A stretch of 64,000 nucleotides of DNA, from positions 184,927 to 248,926 of the forward strand of contig NZ_QWEG01000009.1 of the NCBI RefSeq assembly GCF_003515685.1, written 5' to 3'. The stretch is from Neobacillus notoginsengisoli. GTDB lineage: Bacteria; Bacillota; Bacilli; Bacillales; Cytobacillaceae. This document shows positions 62,095-64,000 of this stretch, one piece after another. Position numbers and translations under genes: made by a program. Within the stretch, counting starts at the first letter, position 1; each line of letters opens with the position of its first letter. Under the pieces are notes generated by a model, which was not told the DNA's origin, did no database searches, and saw only the letters and a program-made list of their open reading frames with translations.

Positions 62095-63219
62095 GTGAGC
62101 ATAGATAATCAATATTCAAATGAGAGTGATAGAAGTAAGGAAGAAATAAACAATCAGGATATGAAAAATCATAACAATGAAATTATACATAAAGGAGAAA
62201 TTTCAGAAGAGGTTATTGTTGCTGAACAATTAAAAAGATATCATCAACAATTACAAACGGCTTTACAACCTGCTTTTCAAGCTGTAGCTAAAATGCAGGG
62301 ACGAATGCAGGATGTAGCTCAGTCAATAAATTTGATTTCAGAAGGTATGCAAAAAACATTGCAACCATTATATAGAAGGATTGGCGATGTTAGACAAAGT
62401 ATAATAAAAGTTTTAGAATCAATTGATTTTAAAAAAATACATGAAGCTGCTAAAGCATTAGAAGAAAATACTATTCGGTTTAAAGCAATTATGATTGAGC
62501 TTGGTTTGCCCCCTCACGACTCAATCCCAACGTATCATATATCTTATATTGTAAGATTTTATGATGAAAAGGGAATTGATTATACTAAACGTCTAATTTC
62601 ACGTTATATGTCACTGATGCTATATGATAAAAAAGCACTTTGGAATATGCAAAAAGCATGGCAAAAAGCTAAATGGTTAGAAAATAGGATAAAAATATTA
62701 GATTCTGTTATAGAGGGTCATTTGAAGGGTTATTATGACCTTACGATACCTACACTCCTTGCACAAATTGAAGGAATATTGGTTGAAGGGATTCTAACCC
62801 TTGATGAAACAGATGATAAAATTGGGTACAGGATACAAAAGAATTTTTTAGCACAAGTAATACTTGGAGATACCAACACGTTTTCTTTTGATATAGCAAT
62901 AGAAAGAATCTATACAACGATAATTTTAGCTGAATTTGAGCGGGGGAAAGAGGTAAACTCAGAATTAAGTCGGCATGCAATATTACATGGAGAAGATGTT
63001 AAGTATGGAACAAAAATGAATTCATTAAAAGCCATTTTAATTTTCGATTACCTTTTTAATAAACTTGATGAGTTGTATCATGATATAGAAAAGAGTAAAC
63101 AAGAAATTAGAAAACGTCGTAGAGGAATGAAAAAAAGTCATAACAGCAGATATGGAAATAAAACTAGTAATGGGCGGATACGGAATCTAAAACATAAAAG
63201 TAAAGATAAAATAAAGTGA
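62095..63219 (+). CDS. HEPN-type RNase-like abortive-infection protein
   Basis: About 374 residues. A coiled-coil N-terminal part (VAEQLKRYHQQLQTALQPAF, AKMQGRMQDVAQSINLI) is followed by a helical domain in which SRHAILHGEDVKYG gives the HEPN catalytic pattern Arg-x4-His (about residues 293 and 298). Comparable Abi/RNase proteins share RHxxxHG and a following NSLKAILIFDYL helix. The basic C-terminal tail may bind RNA. GTG 62095 has GGTGG at 8 bases; in-frame TTG 62080 and GTG 62083 are alternatives. Confidence 0.75.
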   Translation: MSIDNQYSNESDRSKEEINNQDMKNHNNEIIHKGEISEEVIVAEQLKRYHQQLQTALQPAFQAVAKMQGRMQDVAQSINLISEGMQKTLQPLYRRIGDVRQSIIKVLESIDFKKIHEAAKALEENTIRFKAIMIELGLPPHDSIPTYHISYIVRFYDEKGIDYTKRLISRYMSLMLYDKKALWNMQKAWQKAKWLENRIKILDSVIEGHLKGYYDLTIPTLLAQIEGILVEGILTLDETDDKIGYRIQKNFLAQVILGDTNTFSFDIAIERIYTTIILAEFERGKEVNSELSRHAILHGEDVKYGTKMNSLKAILIFDYLFNKLDELYHDIEKSKQEIRKRRRGMKKSHNSRYGNKTSNGRIRNLKHKSKDKIK

Positions 63220-63837
63220 CATCAAAATTCAGAATTATTACTGACTAAGTAAAACTAGCATGGCTTGTCTCATTTGGTTTTTAATCTAGTGTTAAGTGGT
63301 TTTGGGATAATTATTTAACGACACTTACTATCAAGTTAACTTGTAATTAAGATTCTGGCCAGATAGCTGCAAGAGAAATAATAGAATTAAATAGCACTAA
63401 AATATGCGGGAATGTTTACGTATTAATATGCAAACTAGTGTACTGGGATTCATGTTAAGGGCTATGTAAGGAATACCGTATTGGCTACGAACTGCATATC
63501 TTTATTAATCAGCATAACCAACACGGCACGGGAGAGGCTCAACCACGGGGTAGGAGCTTTACATCATAGGGTTGTTGGCATTTAAACGTTGGTAGGGGTA
63601 TCTATACCTGTTACCCTTAATACTGCTCGGAAAATCTTATCAGATTTGTTAGCGGAAGCTAATAAACTTAGTTAGTCCAATAGTGGAGAGAATGTACCGC
63701 TTGTTTAACTGAATTACGGGAAGCGGCTAAATCAACGGAACATATCTGTAAATAGCCACGTGAATTAAGTCATTGACTATTTAAAAAGAATCCTTCTTTC
63801 ATTTGCAAAAATTAATATTTTTCAGGTATTAAAAATA
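63220..63837. other. Region without an intact gene
   Basis: About 620 bases, G+C-richer than the genes to the left, with only short broken frames (for instance TARKILSDLLAEANKLS then a stop near 63675). It may be degenerate mobile or RNA-coding DNA. Nothing can be assigned. Confidence 0.35.
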
Positions 63838-63879
63838 ATTAAAAAATGCTCCATGGCTAATTACCATGGAGCATTTTTT
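63838..63879 (+). terminator. Strong intrinsic terminator
   Basis: AAAAAATGCTCCATGG pairs with CCATGGAGCATTTTTT around CTAATTA. Confidence 0.9.
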
Positions 63880-63882
63880 ATT

Positions 63883-64000
63883 GTTGCGTGCCCAGGCAAG
63901 CCGTTAATTGCTAATTGGTGAAAGTCCAATCTGAGTAAGTACCAAGACGCTCATTAGCTGACAGGCAACTGGTGGAGAAATCCTAAGGTTGAAGCCCTGT
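63883..64000 (+). ncRNA. Probable 5' end of a group II intron (runs off the window)
   Basis: Directly after the terminator the sequence reads GTTGCGTGCCCAGGCAAGCC, followed by GGTGAAAGTCCAATCTGAG and ACTGGTGGAGAAATCC...GGTTGAAGCC, which resemble domain I of bacterial group II introns. Insertion just behind a terminator stem is the known habit of class C introns. The exact 5' splice site (GTTGCG or GTGCCC) and the intron-encoded reverse transcriptase are not visible here. Confidence 0.55.

Overview
The window looks like chromosomal DNA of a spore-forming member of the Bacillaceae. The reasons are the low-to-moderate G+C, strong AGGAGG-type ribosome sites with frequent TTG and GTG starts, intrinsic terminators, and recognisable Bacillus families: an RsbR-type STAS protein, a YkvU-like SpoVB-family flippase, a NagZ-like glycosidase, a YngI-like acyl-CoA synthetase, YetF, and TelA/XpaC-like proteins. 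Species cannot be named from this sequence alone.

Bases 1-31,900 are mostly ordinary chromosomal genes: a von Willebrand A lipoprotein cut by the left edge, stress and regulatory genes (RsbR-like, PadR plus its DUF2812 partner, an ECF sigma factor with its membrane anti-sigma protein), envelope proteins and small lipoproteins. Three things stand out. (1) Two peroxiredoxin genes (13225-13698 and 15054-15671) each carry an in-frame TGA exactly where the peroxidatic cysteine codon should be. Each TGA is followed at bacterial SECIS distance by a small hairpin with a G-rich apical loop. The best reading is two selenocysteine peroxiredoxins. (2) Two tandem arrays (7771-8394, 12 units; 15703-16274, 11 units) have the same exact 52-bp period and hairpin layout but unrelated sequences. 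(3) A tubulin/FtsZ-like GTPase is followed by a three-gene operon (membrane coiled-coil protein, substrate-binding plus VWA protein, TelA family), which looks like a membrane-remodelling module.

Bases 31,900-46,500 are a patchwork of small regulators, decayed genes and mobile DNA. A low-G+C cassette of three genes (Sce7726-like nuclease, Sce7725-like protein, RES-domain protein) sits between two inverted 411-bp IS630-type remnants. An IS3-family element follows and has split the terminator of the next gene. A G+C-richer pair (dihydrofolate-reductase-like protein and a class II UvrA-like ABC protein) comes next.

Bases 46,500-64,000 hold two paralogous small proteins, an arsenite-efflux-like transporter, and then a long A+T-rich run of defence-type genes: several PD-(D/E)XK nucleases, two HNH nucleases, a nuclease-helicase fusion, a DUF2726-like protein beside a decayed phospholipase-D gene, two MazG-like pyrophosphohydrolases and a HEPN-type protein. 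The window ends in what appears to be the 5' end of a group II intron inserted just after a strong terminator.

Several genes carry single frameshifts, two of them in A-runs. These may be true decay, slippage-dependent expression or sequencing error.
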